A DNA stretch of 64,000 nt, from positions 1 through 64,000 of the forward strand of contig JAGVTU010000017.1 in the NCBI GenBank assembly GCA_019136655.1, given 5' to 3'. Below the pieces are notes generated by a model. It was not told where the DNA came from. It saw only the letters and a program-made list of their open reading frames with translations, and searched no databases. Made by a program: the position numbers and the translations under genes. This stretch comes from Bacteroidota bacterium. Lineage in GTDB: Bacteria > Bacteroidota > Bacteroidia > AKYH767-A > OLB10. This document shows positions 9,855-18,135 of the stretch, in pieces; the first letter of the stretch is position 1, and each line of letters opens with the position of its first letter.

Positions 9855-10280
9855 ATGAAACCGCAACTCATCATTATCAACGGGCCGAATCTGAATTTGC
9901 TTGGCACACGCCAACCGGAAGTGTATGGCAACCGAACATTTGAAGAGTATTATCAGGAGTTGAAAAACCTGTTCCCACAATTCAGTATTGATTATTTTCA
10001 GAGTAACATTGAAGGTGAAATAATCAACAAACTGCATGAAACAGGATTTAGTTTTGCAGGAATAATTCTCAATGCGGGAGGATATACCCATACCAGCGTA
10101 GCCATAGCCGATGCCATTGCGTCAATACGAACACCGGTGGTTGAAGTACATATTTCCAACATTTATTCTCGCGAAGAATTCAGACAAAAAAGTCTGCTCG
10201 CTCCTTTTTGCAAAGGTGTGGTCGCAGGATTCGGATTGCAATCGTATGAGTTTGCTATAAGAAGCTTTTTGGAGCAATGA
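9855..10280 (+). CDS. aroQ: Type II 3-dehydroquinate dehydratase
   Basis: Converts 3-dehydroquinate to 3-dehydroshikimate, third step of the shikimate pathway. At 141 residues it has the family length. Visible motifs are INGPNLNLLGTR (8-19), the lid Tyr24 in EVYG, NAGGYTHTSVAIADA and VVEVHISN with the catalytic His. Its last four bases overlap the next start (ATGA), indicating translational coupling with the small downstream gene. Shikimate products would be needed for the aromatic starter of flexirubin-type lipids, but the link to the next operon is only positional. Confidence 0.95.
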   Translation: MKPQLIIINGPNLNLLGTRQPEVYGNRTFEEYYQELKNLFPQFSIDYFQSNIEGEIINKLHETGFSFAGIILNAGGYTHTSVAIADAIASIRTPVVEVHISNIYSREEFRQKSLLAPFCKGVVAGFGLQSYEFAIRSFLEQ

Positions 10281-10612
10281 ATAGTGCCACATTAAAACAG
10301 TTTGGAGAAAATGAAAAATACATCTTACAAACTGTAAAGCAACTAAACAAAGACCTCAGCGGAACCGGTTTTGAAATTCTGTGGAGCGGAAATGTGCAAA
10401 CAGCACAACAGGAAATTATACTTCGTTTGACTGAAATTATTCAGGTGATTCGTAAATCGCCTATATTGTTTAATGCCTGGATTTACAGAGTGGATATTCC
10501 TGAAAAATCAATGCGAAGGATTTTGCAGCAAACTGATGAAACACTGGCCATGGCACATGCTATTCTTGAACGTACATTTATAAAAATTATGTTCCGTAAT
10601 GCCAAAATATAG
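10277..10612 (+). CDS. Unrecognised 111-residue protein, translationally coupled to aroQ
   Basis: I do not recognise this protein. It has no signal peptide and no Cys. It is predicted mostly helical, with a middle stretch TAQQEIILRLTEIIQVIRKSP and a C-terminal helix AMAHAILERTFIKIMF. The ATGA overlap with aroQ supports translation. It ends before a promoter-like element at 10659, so it is probably the last gene of the arginase-queE-aroQ transcript. Confidence 0.6.
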   Translation: MNSATLKQFGENEKYILQTVKQLNKDLSGTGFEILWSGNVQTAQQEIILRLTEIIQVIRKSPILFNAWIYRVDIPEKSMRRILQQTDETLAMAHAILERTFIKIMFRNAKI

Positions 10613-10658
10613 GTGATGAAGGTTGGTGAATTTAAACTCTGATTAACATCTCTTTCTC

Positions 10659-10666
10659 TACATTTG
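10659..10666 (+). promoter_or_regulatory. -7 element opening the dialkylresorcinol operon
   Basis: TACATTTG is an exact TAnnTTTG match that ends only 5 nt before the ATG at 10672. Transcription from it would start at or next to the start codon, giving a leaderless or nearly leaderless mRNA. No TTG is at the expected -33 position. Confidence 0.5.
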
Positions 10667-10671
10667 CATAA

Positions 10672-11148
10672 ATGAAAAAATTGCTGATTATCGCATTCAT
10701 GATTTCTCAGGCAACTGCACTACATGCCTCTGATTCAGTTTTAAAAAATGTGTTTTCTACACTGATGTCTAACGATACTGCATTAATAAATTCCGGATTG
10801 AAAACGGTTTCTGAATTATCGCTATCAGAAAAAAATGCATTCACCGGAGCATTGCTTATGAAAAAAGCCGGACTTGTGACTCAACCTGCAGAGAAATTGA
10901 GATTGTTCAAACAAGGCCGTCAGTTACTTGAAGGAGAAATTAAAGCACATCCCGACAAAACTTTGTTTCGCTATCTCAGGCTTATGATACAGGAAAACAG
11001 CCCAGCAATGTTGGGATATAAGAAAAATATGCAGGAAGATGCAACGATGGTGCGTAATCATTATAAAAAATTAAGTGCAGTAGTCCGTGAATCAGTTACG
11101 GATTATGCAACGCATTCGCATTTACTAAAACCAACTGACTTTGAATAA
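10672..11148 (+). CDS. Secreted protein of unknown function at the head of the darAB operon
   Basis: Unrecognised 158-residue protein with a signal peptide (residues 1-19, ending LHA). The mature part is Lys/Leu-rich and helical (SELSLSEKNAFTGALLMKKAGLV, LLEGEIKAHPDKTLFRYLRLMIQENSP), reminiscent of small helical-repeat proteins. It has no Cys and no visible catalytic motif. Its final bases overlap the TTG start of darA by 8 nt, so it is the first gene of that operon and may act in the periplasm with the lipid product. That role is inferred from position. Confidence 0.65.
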   Translation: MKKLLIIAFMISQATALHASDSVLKNVFSTLMSNDTALINSGLKTVSELSLSEKNAFTGALLMKKAGLVTQPAEKLRLFKQGRQLLEGEIKAHPDKTLFRYLRLMIQENSPAMLGYKKNMQEDATMVRNHYKKLSAVVRESVTDYATHSHLLKPTDFE

Positions 11149-12049
11149 GCGTATTCTTATCATTTACTATTCTCAAACAGGGCAACTCAAACAAATAGTA
11201 AACAATTTTGCCCAACCGTTTGAATCGGCTATGCATGAGGTGGAGTATGTTACAATTGAACCGGAAAAGTCATTCCCTTTTCCATGGGACAACGAACGTT
11301 TTTTTGACGCAATGCCTGAATGTGTCACAGATAAACCAATAGCAATTAAGCCCATCACTGTGCGCCATGACAAATATGATTTAATTGTGTTTGCATGGCA
11401 ACCGTGGTTTCTTTCACCATCATTACCTGCCATTGCAGCCATGCATTCAGAAGTTATTTGTTCACTGATAAAAAACACTCCCGTTATCACAATTGCAGGA
11501 TCACGTAATATGTGGATTCAGGCACTGGAACGTATCAGACAATGGCTAAAGAAAAATCAGTCTATACACGTTGGTAATCTCGTACTAAAAGATAAAGCAC
11601 CCAATCTCATCAGTGCAGTAACTGTGCAGTACTGGATGCTTACAGGTAAGAAAGATAAAATGTGGGGCTTATTTCCAAAACCCGGAATTGCAGATGATGA
11701 TATTGCTTCTGCAGTTAATTACGGGTTGATGGCCTGTCAGGCACTTGAGGATGATAAACTTGAAGACCTTCATAAAAACTGGCTTCAAAAAGGAGCGGTG
11801 AAAGTAAATACCACACTCATGTTTATTGAAAGCCGTGCTATTATGCTTTTCCGTATCTGGGCAAAAATTATTCTGAGTAAGAAGAACCGAAATTTGTGGA
11901 TTAATATATTCCGCTACTACCTGCTTTTTGCGTTATTTATTATTTCACCTGTTGTGATAGTCCTCTTTACTCTCATTATCAGGCCTTTATTATATAAAAA
12001 ACTGGCTCAGCAGAAGTTATATGCCGAAGGTGTAAATTTGCGCGGTTAA
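11141..12049 (+). CDS. darA: Dialkylresorcinol condensing enzyme DarA
   Basis: DarA-type enzyme, 302 residues. With DarB it condenses two beta-oxo acyl chains to a cyclohexanedione that is aromatised to a 2,5-dialkylresorcinol. The N-terminus IIYYSQTGQLKQIV (7-20) resembles the phosphate loop of flavodoxins; EPEKSFPFPWDNERFFDAMPE follows, and VFAWQPWFLSPSLPA is a later conserved-looking block. About residues 252-285 form one long hydrophobic stretch ending in basic residues, so a membrane anchor is likely. The start is TTG within the end of the previous gene; the next gene begins 3 nt after the stop. Name rests on family memory and the adjacent darB. Confidence 0.82.
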   Translation: MNKRILIIYYSQTGQLKQIVNNFAQPFESAMHEVEYVTIEPEKSFPFPWDNERFFDAMPECVTDKPIAIKPITVRHDKYDLIVFAWQPWFLSPSLPAIAAMHSEVICSLIKNTPVITIAGSRNMWIQALERIRQWLKKNQSIHVGNLVLKDKAPNLISAVTVQYWMLTGKKDKMWGLFPKPGIADDDIASAVNYGLMACQALEDDKLEDLHKNWLQKGAVKVNTTLMFIESRAIMLFRIWAKIILSKKNRNLWINIFRYYLLFALFIISPVVIVLFTLIIRPLLYKKLAQQKLYAEGVNLRG

Positions 12050-12052
12050 AAT

Positions 12053-13198
12053 ATGAGTCAAGACGTTTACATAACACGACTGTCGGCCTTTCTGCCCAAT
12101 CAGCCTGTTTCAAATGATGAGATGGAGCAGTATATTGGTTTGATACACTCTCAATCATCCAAGACCAAAAACCTTGTACTGCGAAATAACGGAATCAAGT
12201 GTCGTTATTATGCCATGGATAAAAACGGGAAGGCAACACATACCAATGCACAGATGGCTGCCATTGCCGTTGAAAAACTTTTCGAAAATCATCCGGAAGA
12301 AATTAATGAAATGGATCTGCTTACTTGCGGTACATCATCACCCGATCAGTGGATGCCTTCGCATGCCGTTATGGTTCATGGATGGTTAAAAAATTCAAAA
12401 GCTATAGAGGTAACATCTCCTGCGGGCAACTGTTGTTCAGGAATGCATGCTTTGAAATATGCATGGATGGCTGTAAAAGCAGGACAGTCGAAGAAAGCTG
12501 TGGTTACAGGCTCGGAGCGTACTTCACGTATCATGAACAATCAGTCATTTGAAGTTGAAGCACAAAAACTGGCTGATGACGGAGAGAATCCATATATCAG
12601 TTTTGAAAAAGAATTTCTGAGATGGATGCTCAGTGACGGAGCAGCAGCTGCACTATTGCAAAATACACCTGCCAAAGAAGGTAACTCTTTGCGCATTGAC
12701 GCAATTGAAGGAGTTTCTTATGCACATCTTGCCGAACCTTGTATGTATTCTGCTGCTGAAAAATTATCAGATGGCACTTTTATAAGTTACATGGATATGG
12801 CTCCTGCAGAAATTATGGAAAAATCTGTACTGAGTATAAAACAGGATACCAAACTCCTGAGTAAATACATTGTTGACCTTGGCAGCGACAAACTGATTGA
12901 AATGTTGCAAACACATTATCTTCCTGCTTCAGAAATAGATTGGTTTTTGCCACATATTTCCAGTGAGTTTTTCAGAAGCAAAATGGATGAAGGTTTTCGT
13001 CAAAAAGGATTAGTGATACCACAGGAAAAATGGTTTACCAATTTGTCGCAGGTAGGTAATGTAGGTGCCGGCAGTGTATATCTGATGATGGAAGAGTTGA
13101 TGCGAAACAATAAACTTCAGAAGGGACAGCGCATTGTATTGGCAGTTCCTGAGAGTGCACGCTTTTCTTATGTTTTTGCTATCCTTACAGTAGTTTAA
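12053..13198 (+). CDS. darB: DarB, 3-oxoacyl-ACP synthase III-like
   Basis: Thiolase-fold enzyme of 381 residues related to FabH. In dialkylresorcinol synthesis DarB joins one beta-ketoacyl thioester to an unsaturated one before DarA closes the ring. Expected active-site parts are PAGNCCSGMHAL with nucleophile Cys128 in the usual CxG position, LPHISSEFF with the catalytic His, and SQVGNVGAGSVYLMMEE with the Asn. Longer than FabH (about 320) because of extra sequence between the Cys and His blocks, as in this subfamily. It starts 3 nt after darA; the next gene begins directly after its stop. Confidence 0.85.
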   Translation: MSQDVYITRLSAFLPNQPVSNDEMEQYIGLIHSQSSKTKNLVLRNNGIKCRYYAMDKNGKATHTNAQMAAIAVEKLFENHPEEINEMDLLTCGTSSPDQWMPSHAVMVHGWLKNSKAIEVTSPAGNCCSGMHALKYAWMAVKAGQSKKAVVTGSERTSRIMNNQSFEVEAQKLADDGENPYISFEKEFLRWMLSDGAAAALLQNTPAKEGNSLRIDAIEGVSYAHLAEPCMYSAAEKLSDGTFISYMDMAPAEIMEKSVLSIKQDTKLLSKYIVDLGSDKLIEMLQTHYLPASEIDWFLPHISSEFFRSKMDEGFRQKGLVIPQEKWFTNLSQVGNVGAGSVYLMMEELMRNNKLQKGQRIVLAVPESARFSYVFAILTVV

Positions 13199-13612
13199 AT
13201 GAACAAGAAAGATATCCCGCAGGATCATAGCGCACTGGTTAATTATATTCGTGAGCTTTGCTATGCTGTGGGCGAAGATGGAAATTACGAAACCGCAAAC
13301 AGCACCGGCTGGGAAGTGAAAACAACAGCATTGGATGTTGCATGGAAAGATATTGAAACCCGAATATTAGATGCGAAAGACAAAGTGCTGAGAGGAAAAG
13401 TGAGCCCGGTTTTGTTTTATATGGAATTGCGGTTGATGGATATTAAAATTCTTTCAGCCTATACAGGATTCTGGCAATGTACAATAAAAAGACATTTCAA
13501 ACCATCTGTATTTAATAAATTAAGTGAAGCTAAACTTAAAAAATACGCTGAAGTGTTTGATATAAGTTTGAAAGAACTAAAAATGGAGCATTTCAATGCA
13601 GATAAACTTTGA
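13199..13612 (+). CDS. 137-residue protein of dar operons, possible helix-turn-helix fold
   Basis: No named function known to me. It is soluble, without signal or Cys pairs apart from single Cys residues. Residues about 80-130 (ELRLMDIKILSAYTGFWQCTIKRHFKPSVF, then LSEAKLKKYAEVFDIS) look like a degenerate helix-turn-helix of the Xre type: a DIKILSAYTG helix, a turn, a KRHFKP second helix and an LKKYAEVFDIS ending. That resemblance is by eye and could equally mark a small adaptor protein. It starts directly after the darB stop and overlaps the BtrH-like gene by 17 nt, so it is tied to this pathway. Confidence 0.65.
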   Translation: MNKKDIPQDHSALVNYIRELCYAVGEDGNYETANSTGWEVKTTALDVAWKDIETRILDAKDKVLRGKVSPVLFYMELRLMDIKILSAYTGFWQCTIKRHFKPSVFNKLSEAKLKKYAEVFDISLKELKMEHFNADKL

Positions 13613-14603
13613 GCATCGTCAGGCAGCGCACTGCGAAAATGGGGTTACCACCAATCTGCTTCGTTTTTCAGGAATAGAAATTACAGAACCGCTTGCTTTC
13701 GGTATAGGGTCAGGATTGTTTTTTATTTACATTCCATTCTTAATGGTGAATAATGCTCCTGCATTTTCTTATCGCACCATGCCGGGATTGATTTTTAAAC
13801 GTACATGTAAGCGTTTAGGGATTGATGTAACAAGAAAAAAATTCTCATCACCTGACAGTGCACGCAAAGTACTTGACGATTGTTTGCTCAATAATCAACC
13901 GGTAGGTTGTCAGGTGGGCGTGTATTATCTCACTTATTTTCCTAAGGAATACCGTTTCCATTTCAATGCACATAATATTGTTGTTTATGGCAAGGAAGAC
14001 GATCGCTATCTTATCAGCGATCCGGTAATGGAAGACACAACATCATTGTCTGATTACAAGCTCAGCCGAGTGCGTTTTGCTAAAGGCCCACTGGCACCGC
14101 GCGGGCAGATTTATTTTCCGCATTTGGATGAAAAAGTTACCAAAGAAAAATTCGCAAAGGCGATTCGCAAAGGCATAAAACAAAATGTGAGAGATATGCT
14201 TTATATTCCGGGACCAGTTGCCGGAGTGAGCGGAATTAAATTTGTAGCCCGTAAAATTCTGAAATGGCACGACAAGTTAGGTAATCATAAAACAGGATTA
14301 TATCTTGCTCAGCTGGTACGTATGCAAGAAGAAATTGGTACAGGTGGAGGAGGATTCCGTTATATCTATGCAGCGTTTTTACAGCAGGCACATGATTATG
14401 TACCTGATGACAGATTGCTTGCTATCTCCGAAAAATTTACTGCTGCAGGTGACATGTGGCGTGATGCTGCCGTGCAGGCTGCAGGCATTTTCAAAGGAAG
14501 GCTTACGCAGCGTGATGATTTTGTGAACATGCACGACAGAATGTATCAGGTAGCTGAAGTTGAGAAGGAAGCATTCACTCAATTGTCTAAGTTGAAATTC
14601 TAA
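13596..14603 (+). CDS. BtrH N-terminal domain protein (C39-peptidase-like fold)
   Basis: 335 residues. The N-terminal half resembles the BtrH acyltransferase domain: RQAAHCENGVTTNLLRFSG (8-26) with Cys13 placed as the nucleophile, then AFGIGSGLFFIYIP (34-47) and an AHNIVVYGKEDDRYLISDP block with His. BtrH itself moves an acyl group from an acyl carrier protein to an amine in butirosin synthesis. The C-terminal half (about 180-335) fits the DUF4872-type partner domain. With an ACP three genes downstream, an ACP-dependent acyl transfer or acyl release is a reasonable inference. The substrate is unknown. Confidence 0.72.
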   Translation: MQINFEHRQAAHCENGVTTNLLRFSGIEITEPLAFGIGSGLFFIYIPFLMVNNAPAFSYRTMPGLIFKRTCKRLGIDVTRKKFSSPDSARKVLDDCLLNNQPVGCQVGVYYLTYFPKEYRFHFNAHNIVVYGKEDDRYLISDPVMEDTTSLSDYKLSRVRFAKGPLAPRGQIYFPHLDEKVTKEKFAKAIRKGIKQNVRDMLYIPGPVAGVSGIKFVARKILKWHDKLGNHKTGLYLAQLVRMQEEIGTGGGGFRYIYAAFLQQAHDYVPDDRLLAISEKFTAAGDMWRDAAVQAAGIFKGRLTQRDDFVNMHDRMYQVAEVEKEAFTQLSKLKF

Positions 14604-14614
14604 AAAGCTAAACC

Positions 14615-15352
14615 ATGACTGCTCTTTCATTAAGTCAGGTTAGTTATCAATATCCGGATACAAATTTTCCAGTTGTAAAAGATGTGACTTTGCAAATAAG
14701 CAGTGGTATGCGCTTTGGCTTATTCGGACCAAATGGTGCAGGAAAAACCACACTCATGTCGTTGATGACAGGAATACTTACACCGCAAAAAGGTGAGATA
14801 AAAATTAATGATGTCACGCCATCTGACACAATGGAATACAGGAGGCAGTTTGGTTATGTTCCTCAGGATTTTGCATTCTACCCTGAATTAACTCCTGTAG
14901 AAAACCTTGAGTTTTTTGGTGCATGGTTAGGTCTTAATGATAAACAAATAAAGCAAAACACACATCAGTTACTTAGCAGATTTGGATTATGGGACGTACG
15001 CAATAAAGCTGTGAACAAATTTTCAGGTGGAATGAAACGCAGAGTAAATATTGCCATTGGCGTAATGAATAATCCTTCTGTACTTTTTCTTGATGAGCCT
15101 ACAACAGGAGTAGATGTTCAGTCACGCATCGCAATCACTGAATTCTTAATGGAATTAAACCTTCAGGGAACTACTCTGATATATACATCACATCAACTGA
15201 AAGAAGCTGAAGCGCTTTGTAATTATATTGCACTAATAGATGATGGAAAAATTATTGCATGCAATACACTAACCCATCTTCTGGAAAAAGACCATGTTGC
15301 AACACTGGAAGATTTGTTTTTGAAATTAACAGGTAAAGATTACAGAGACTGA
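14615..15352 (+). CDS. ABC transporter ATP-binding protein of the dar operon
   Basis: 245-residue ATPase with Walker A GPNGAGKTT (38-46), Q-loop YVPQDFAFYPELTPVENLEF, signature KFSGGMKRR (135-143), Walker B LFLDEPTTG (157-165) and the switch His in TSHQ. It resembles CcmA/NodI-type ATPases that pair with ABC-2 membrane proteins. It overlaps the permease gene by one base (TGATG), so the two subunits are co-translated. The probable cargo is the resorcinol lipid or an acyl intermediate, inferred from operon content. Confidence 0.9.
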   Translation: MTALSLSQVSYQYPDTNFPVVKDVTLQISSGMRFGLFGPNGAGKTTLMSLMTGILTPQKGEIKINDVTPSDTMEYRRQFGYVPQDFAFYPELTPVENLEFFGAWLGLNDKQIKQNTHQLLSRFGLWDVRNKAVNKFSGGMKRRVNIAIGVMNNPSVLFLDEPTTGVDVQSRIAITEFLMELNLQGTTLIYTSHQLKEAEALCNYIALIDDGKIIACNTLTHLLEKDHVATLEDLFLKLTGKDYRD

Positions 15353-16626
15353 TGTACTTGTTTTGTATAAGCATAAAAAAGGAATTCATACAGCTGTCAC
15401 GCGACAGGGTAGGATTGCTGCTTATGTTTGTCATGCCTGTATTGCTTGCCGTGGTGATGACTGCATTGCAAAACAGTGTTTACAGAATGGTGAATGAAAA
15501 CCGTATAAATATGTTGGTGTGCAATAACGACACATCGGTACAAACATTAACTTTTGTTGATGCATTGAAAAACAGCGGTATGTTCAGCATTCAAGTTGCA
15601 AAAAATAAATCTGCTGCTGAAACAGAAAAGATAGCTGATGATAATGATGCATTGGTGATACTTACAATTCCACAAGGATTTTTTTATAACCTACAGAAGC
15701 AGGTAACTCAGCGATCGGCAATTGCTTTGCAAGGTTTTGGGTTAAAGGAACAGGACAGCGCCAAAATCACAATAGACAGTCTGCAACTGCAACTGATATT
15801 TAATCCGGTACTTCAGGAAACTTATCGCTATTCTATAAAAGCTTCTGTAAATGGAGTAATGCAGGTAATACAGAATAAGATGATGATTGATCAGTTGTAC
15901 AGAAGCATCAATGGAGAGGAAATACCTGCAGATATGGCTCAAAAACTTATGCCCGAAGCAATAGCAATTAACGAATCCACAATGCATGCCGGTAGTATTC
16001 CCAATCCAAATTCAACACAGCATAATATTCCTGCCTGGACTTTATTTGCCATGTTTTTTTCGGTGATTTCTTTAGGCAGTAATATGGTAAGAGAAAAAGT
16101 AAGCGGAAGTTTTTTACGACTCAAAATAATGCCTTCCTCACTCAGTGTTTTAATTCTTTCTAAGCAGGTTTTATTTCTGGCAGTAACTTTATTTCAGACA
16201 GTTCTGATTTTTTCAATAGGGCGATGGGTTTTCCCGTTGCTGCATCTTCCGGCATTAAGTTTACCGTCATCCTACTTGTCATTATTTGTGATTTCATTTT
16301 TCAGCGGATGGTGTGCAATAAGCTATGCTTTGTGTGTAGGAATTATTGCACAAACACAGGAACAGGCTAATGGATTTGGTGCTGCTTCCATCATCATACT
16401 TGCAGCTTTGGGTGGAGTATTTGTTCCAGGCTTTGCCATGCCTGAATTGTTCAAACAGATTTCATATATATCCCCATTCAAATGGGCGCTGGATGGCTTC
16501 TACAATGTTTTTCTGCTTGACCACTCACTTCCGCATATCTTCTTAAATATTTTACCTTTGCTCGCTCTAATAATATTATTTCAAATAATTATTTACCTGA
16601 CATTAAAACGAAAGAATTTAATCTGA
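15352..16626 (+). CDS. ABC-2 type transporter permease of the dar operon
   Basis: 424 residues with the ABC-2/YhgE-like layout: one N-terminal transmembrane helix (about 18-38), a large extracytoplasmic region (about 45-220, containing the phrase NALVILTIPQGF-like YNLQKQVTQ), then a block of five helices from about 225 to 415. No ATPase motif. It is co-translated with the ATPase upstream and overlaps the ACP start by one base, so it belongs to the same unit. Direction of transport is presumably export. Confidence 0.88.
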   Translation: MYLFCISIKKEFIQLSRDRVGLLLMFVMPVLLAVVMTALQNSVYRMVNENRINMLVCNNDTSVQTLTFVDALKNSGMFSIQVAKNKSAAETEKIADDNDALVILTIPQGFFYNLQKQVTQRSAIALQGFGLKEQDSAKITIDSLQLQLIFNPVLQETYRYSIKASVNGVMQVIQNKMMIDQLYRSINGEEIPADMAQKLMPEAIAINESTMHAGSIPNPNSTQHNIPAWTLFAMFFSVISLGSNMVREKVSGSFLRLKIMPSSLSVLILSKQVLFLAVTLFQTVLIFSIGRWVFPLLHLPALSLPSSYLSLFVISFFSGWCAISYALCVGIIAQTQEQANGFGAASIIILAALGGVFVPGFAMPELFKQISYISPFKWALDGFYNVFLLDHSLPHIFLNILPLLALIILFQIIIYLTLKRKNLI

Positions 16627-16895
16627 TGGATAAGGAACAACTTAAGAAAGAACTTAAAAGTCATATCATAAAATATCTCAACCTTCTGGAGATGACTCCT
16701 GAAAGTATTGGCGACAGCCAACCTTTTTTTGGCGAGGGAGGCCTTGGTCTTGACTCCATAGATTCTATAGAACTGATTGTTCTGCTCGAGAGAGAATATG
16801 GTATCAAAATTACCGACCCTAAAGAAGGACGAAAAATTTTGATTGATGTGAATACGATGGCAGATTATATTTTGCAACATTCTCCTAAGACTTAA
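16626..16895 (+). CDS. Acyl carrier protein of the dar operon
   Basis: 89-residue acyl carrier protein. The phosphopantetheine site is Ser44 in GLGLDSIDSIEL, with the following recognition helix VLLEREYGIKI. Length and acidic character are normal for a type II ACP. Its position between the transporter and the ketosynthase marks it as the dedicated carrier of this pathway; the primary fatty-acid ACP should be elsewhere. It overlaps the permease stop by one base and is followed 4 nt later by the ketosynthase. Confidence 0.92.
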   Translation: MDKEQLKKELKSHIIKYLNLLEMTPESIGDSQPFFGEGGLGLDSIDSIELIVLLEREYGIKITDPKEGRKILIDVNTMADYILQHSPKT

Positions 16896-16899
16896 AGCA

Positions 16900-18093
16900 G
16901 TGTCAGCAATTGTTGTTACAGGTATTGGAGTAATATCTTCGCTGGGCAACAATGTTCAGGAAAACTTTAGTGTATTAAAAAAAGGTGACACAGGTATTGG
17001 AAAGGCTGTGTATGTTAACAGTCGTTATGCCGATATGATGCCATTTGCCGAAGTAAAAGTAAGTACAGAAGACTTAAGAACGAGGCTTGAGATTAACGAT
17101 CATTCGATTACACGCACACAACTTCTCGCATTACATGCTATTAAAGAAGTAATCAGTCACCGTGGTTTAACATCTGAAGAAGTATCAGACAGAACAACAG
17201 CACTAATTGTAGCAAGTACGGTTGGTGGAATGTATCTCACGGATGAACTTTATCATGATGCAAACCAGGCTACTGAGAGTTCAGTGTATATTTCGAATTA
17301 CGATTGTGCTTCAGTTGCTTTATTTCTTCAGGAATATTTAGGACTGCATGGATTTTCAAATACTATCAATACTGCCTGTTCGTCAGGGGCCAATGCTGTT
17401 CAGTTTGGGTTGCGTTTGATTAAACATAATATAGTTAAGCGTGCAATAGTGGGTGGAGTTGACTGTTTGTCGAAGTTTACTATTAACGGATTTAATGCAC
17501 TCAATATTCTTTCGGACGAATCATGTCGTCCATTCGACAACAACCGCAAAGGACTCAACCTGGGTGAGGGCGCAGGTTTTTTAATTTTAGAGAGATTGGA
17601 AGATGCACCTAAAGAAAAAATCCTGGCCGTTATAAGTGGATATTCAAATTCCAATGATGCATTTCATCCATCGGCATTAAGCGATGAAGGTATTGGCCCT
17701 GTAAAATGTATGGAACAGGCATTGCAAATGGCACAACTCAAACCACAAGCAATTGATTACATCAATACGCATGGCACCGGAACCATGAATAACGACAGAG
17801 TAGAGGGAATGTCAATGAAAAAAATATTTGGTGAACATATACCTTTATTTATTTCAGCAAAATCAATTATTGGACATACCCTTGGCGCAGCTTCGGCAGT
17901 GGAGAGTGTTTTCACAGTATTGGCAATACAGAATCAAATGGCATTTGCAAGCAGGAATTTTCATTTGGCGGATGAAGTTGCAGGACTGATACCTAACACA
18001 CAGGTTAAGGAACACACTATTAACCACGCTCTATTGAATTCATTTGGATTTGGTGGCAATTGCAGTTCACTAATCTTTTCAGCGTATCAGTAA
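16900..18093 (+). CDS. Beta-ketoacyl-ACP synthase (FabF-like) of the dar operon
   Basis: 397-residue KAS I/II-type condensing enzyme that extends ACP-bound chains. The Cys-His-His triad is complete: NTACSSGANAV (Cys160), NTHGTGTMNND (His291) and SIIGHTLGAAS (His326). The start is GTG 4 nt after the ACP stop. The start MSAIVVTGIGVISSLG is typical. No second chain-length-factor subunit is adjacent, unlike aryl polyene clusters, so either this enzyme works alone or its partner is elsewhere. It is the last gene of the operon; obg begins 42 nt later. Confidence 0.92.
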   Translation: MSAIVVTGIGVISSLGNNVQENFSVLKKGDTGIGKAVYVNSRYADMMPFAEVKVSTEDLRTRLEINDHSITRTQLLALHAIKEVISHRGLTSEEVSDRTTALIVASTVGGMYLTDELYHDANQATESSVYISNYDCASVALFLQEYLGLHGFSNTINTACSSGANAVQFGLRLIKHNIVKRAIVGGVDCLSKFTINGFNALNILSDESCRPFDNNRKGLNLGEGAGFLILERLEDAPKEKILAVISGYSNSNDAFHPSALSDEGIGPVKCMEQALQMAQLKPQAIDYINTHGTGTMNNDRVEGMSMKKIFGEHIPLFISAKSIIGHTLGAASAVESVFTVLAIQNQMAFASRNFHLADEVAGLIPNTQVKEHTINHALLNSFGFGGNCSSLIFSAYQ

Positions 18094-18135
18094 TAAATCA
18101 TAGAGGTATTTTACCGAAATTTGCAGCTTCAGATT

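Noticed and set aside
13596-14603. C39 cysteine peptidase processing a peptide
   Set aside because: No double-glycine leader peptide gene is in the operon, and the fold matches the BtrH acyltransferase type better.
14615-16626. Drug-resistance ABC exporter
   Set aside because: The pair is embedded in the lipid-synthesis operon with overlapping genes, so a dedicated lipid role is more likely.
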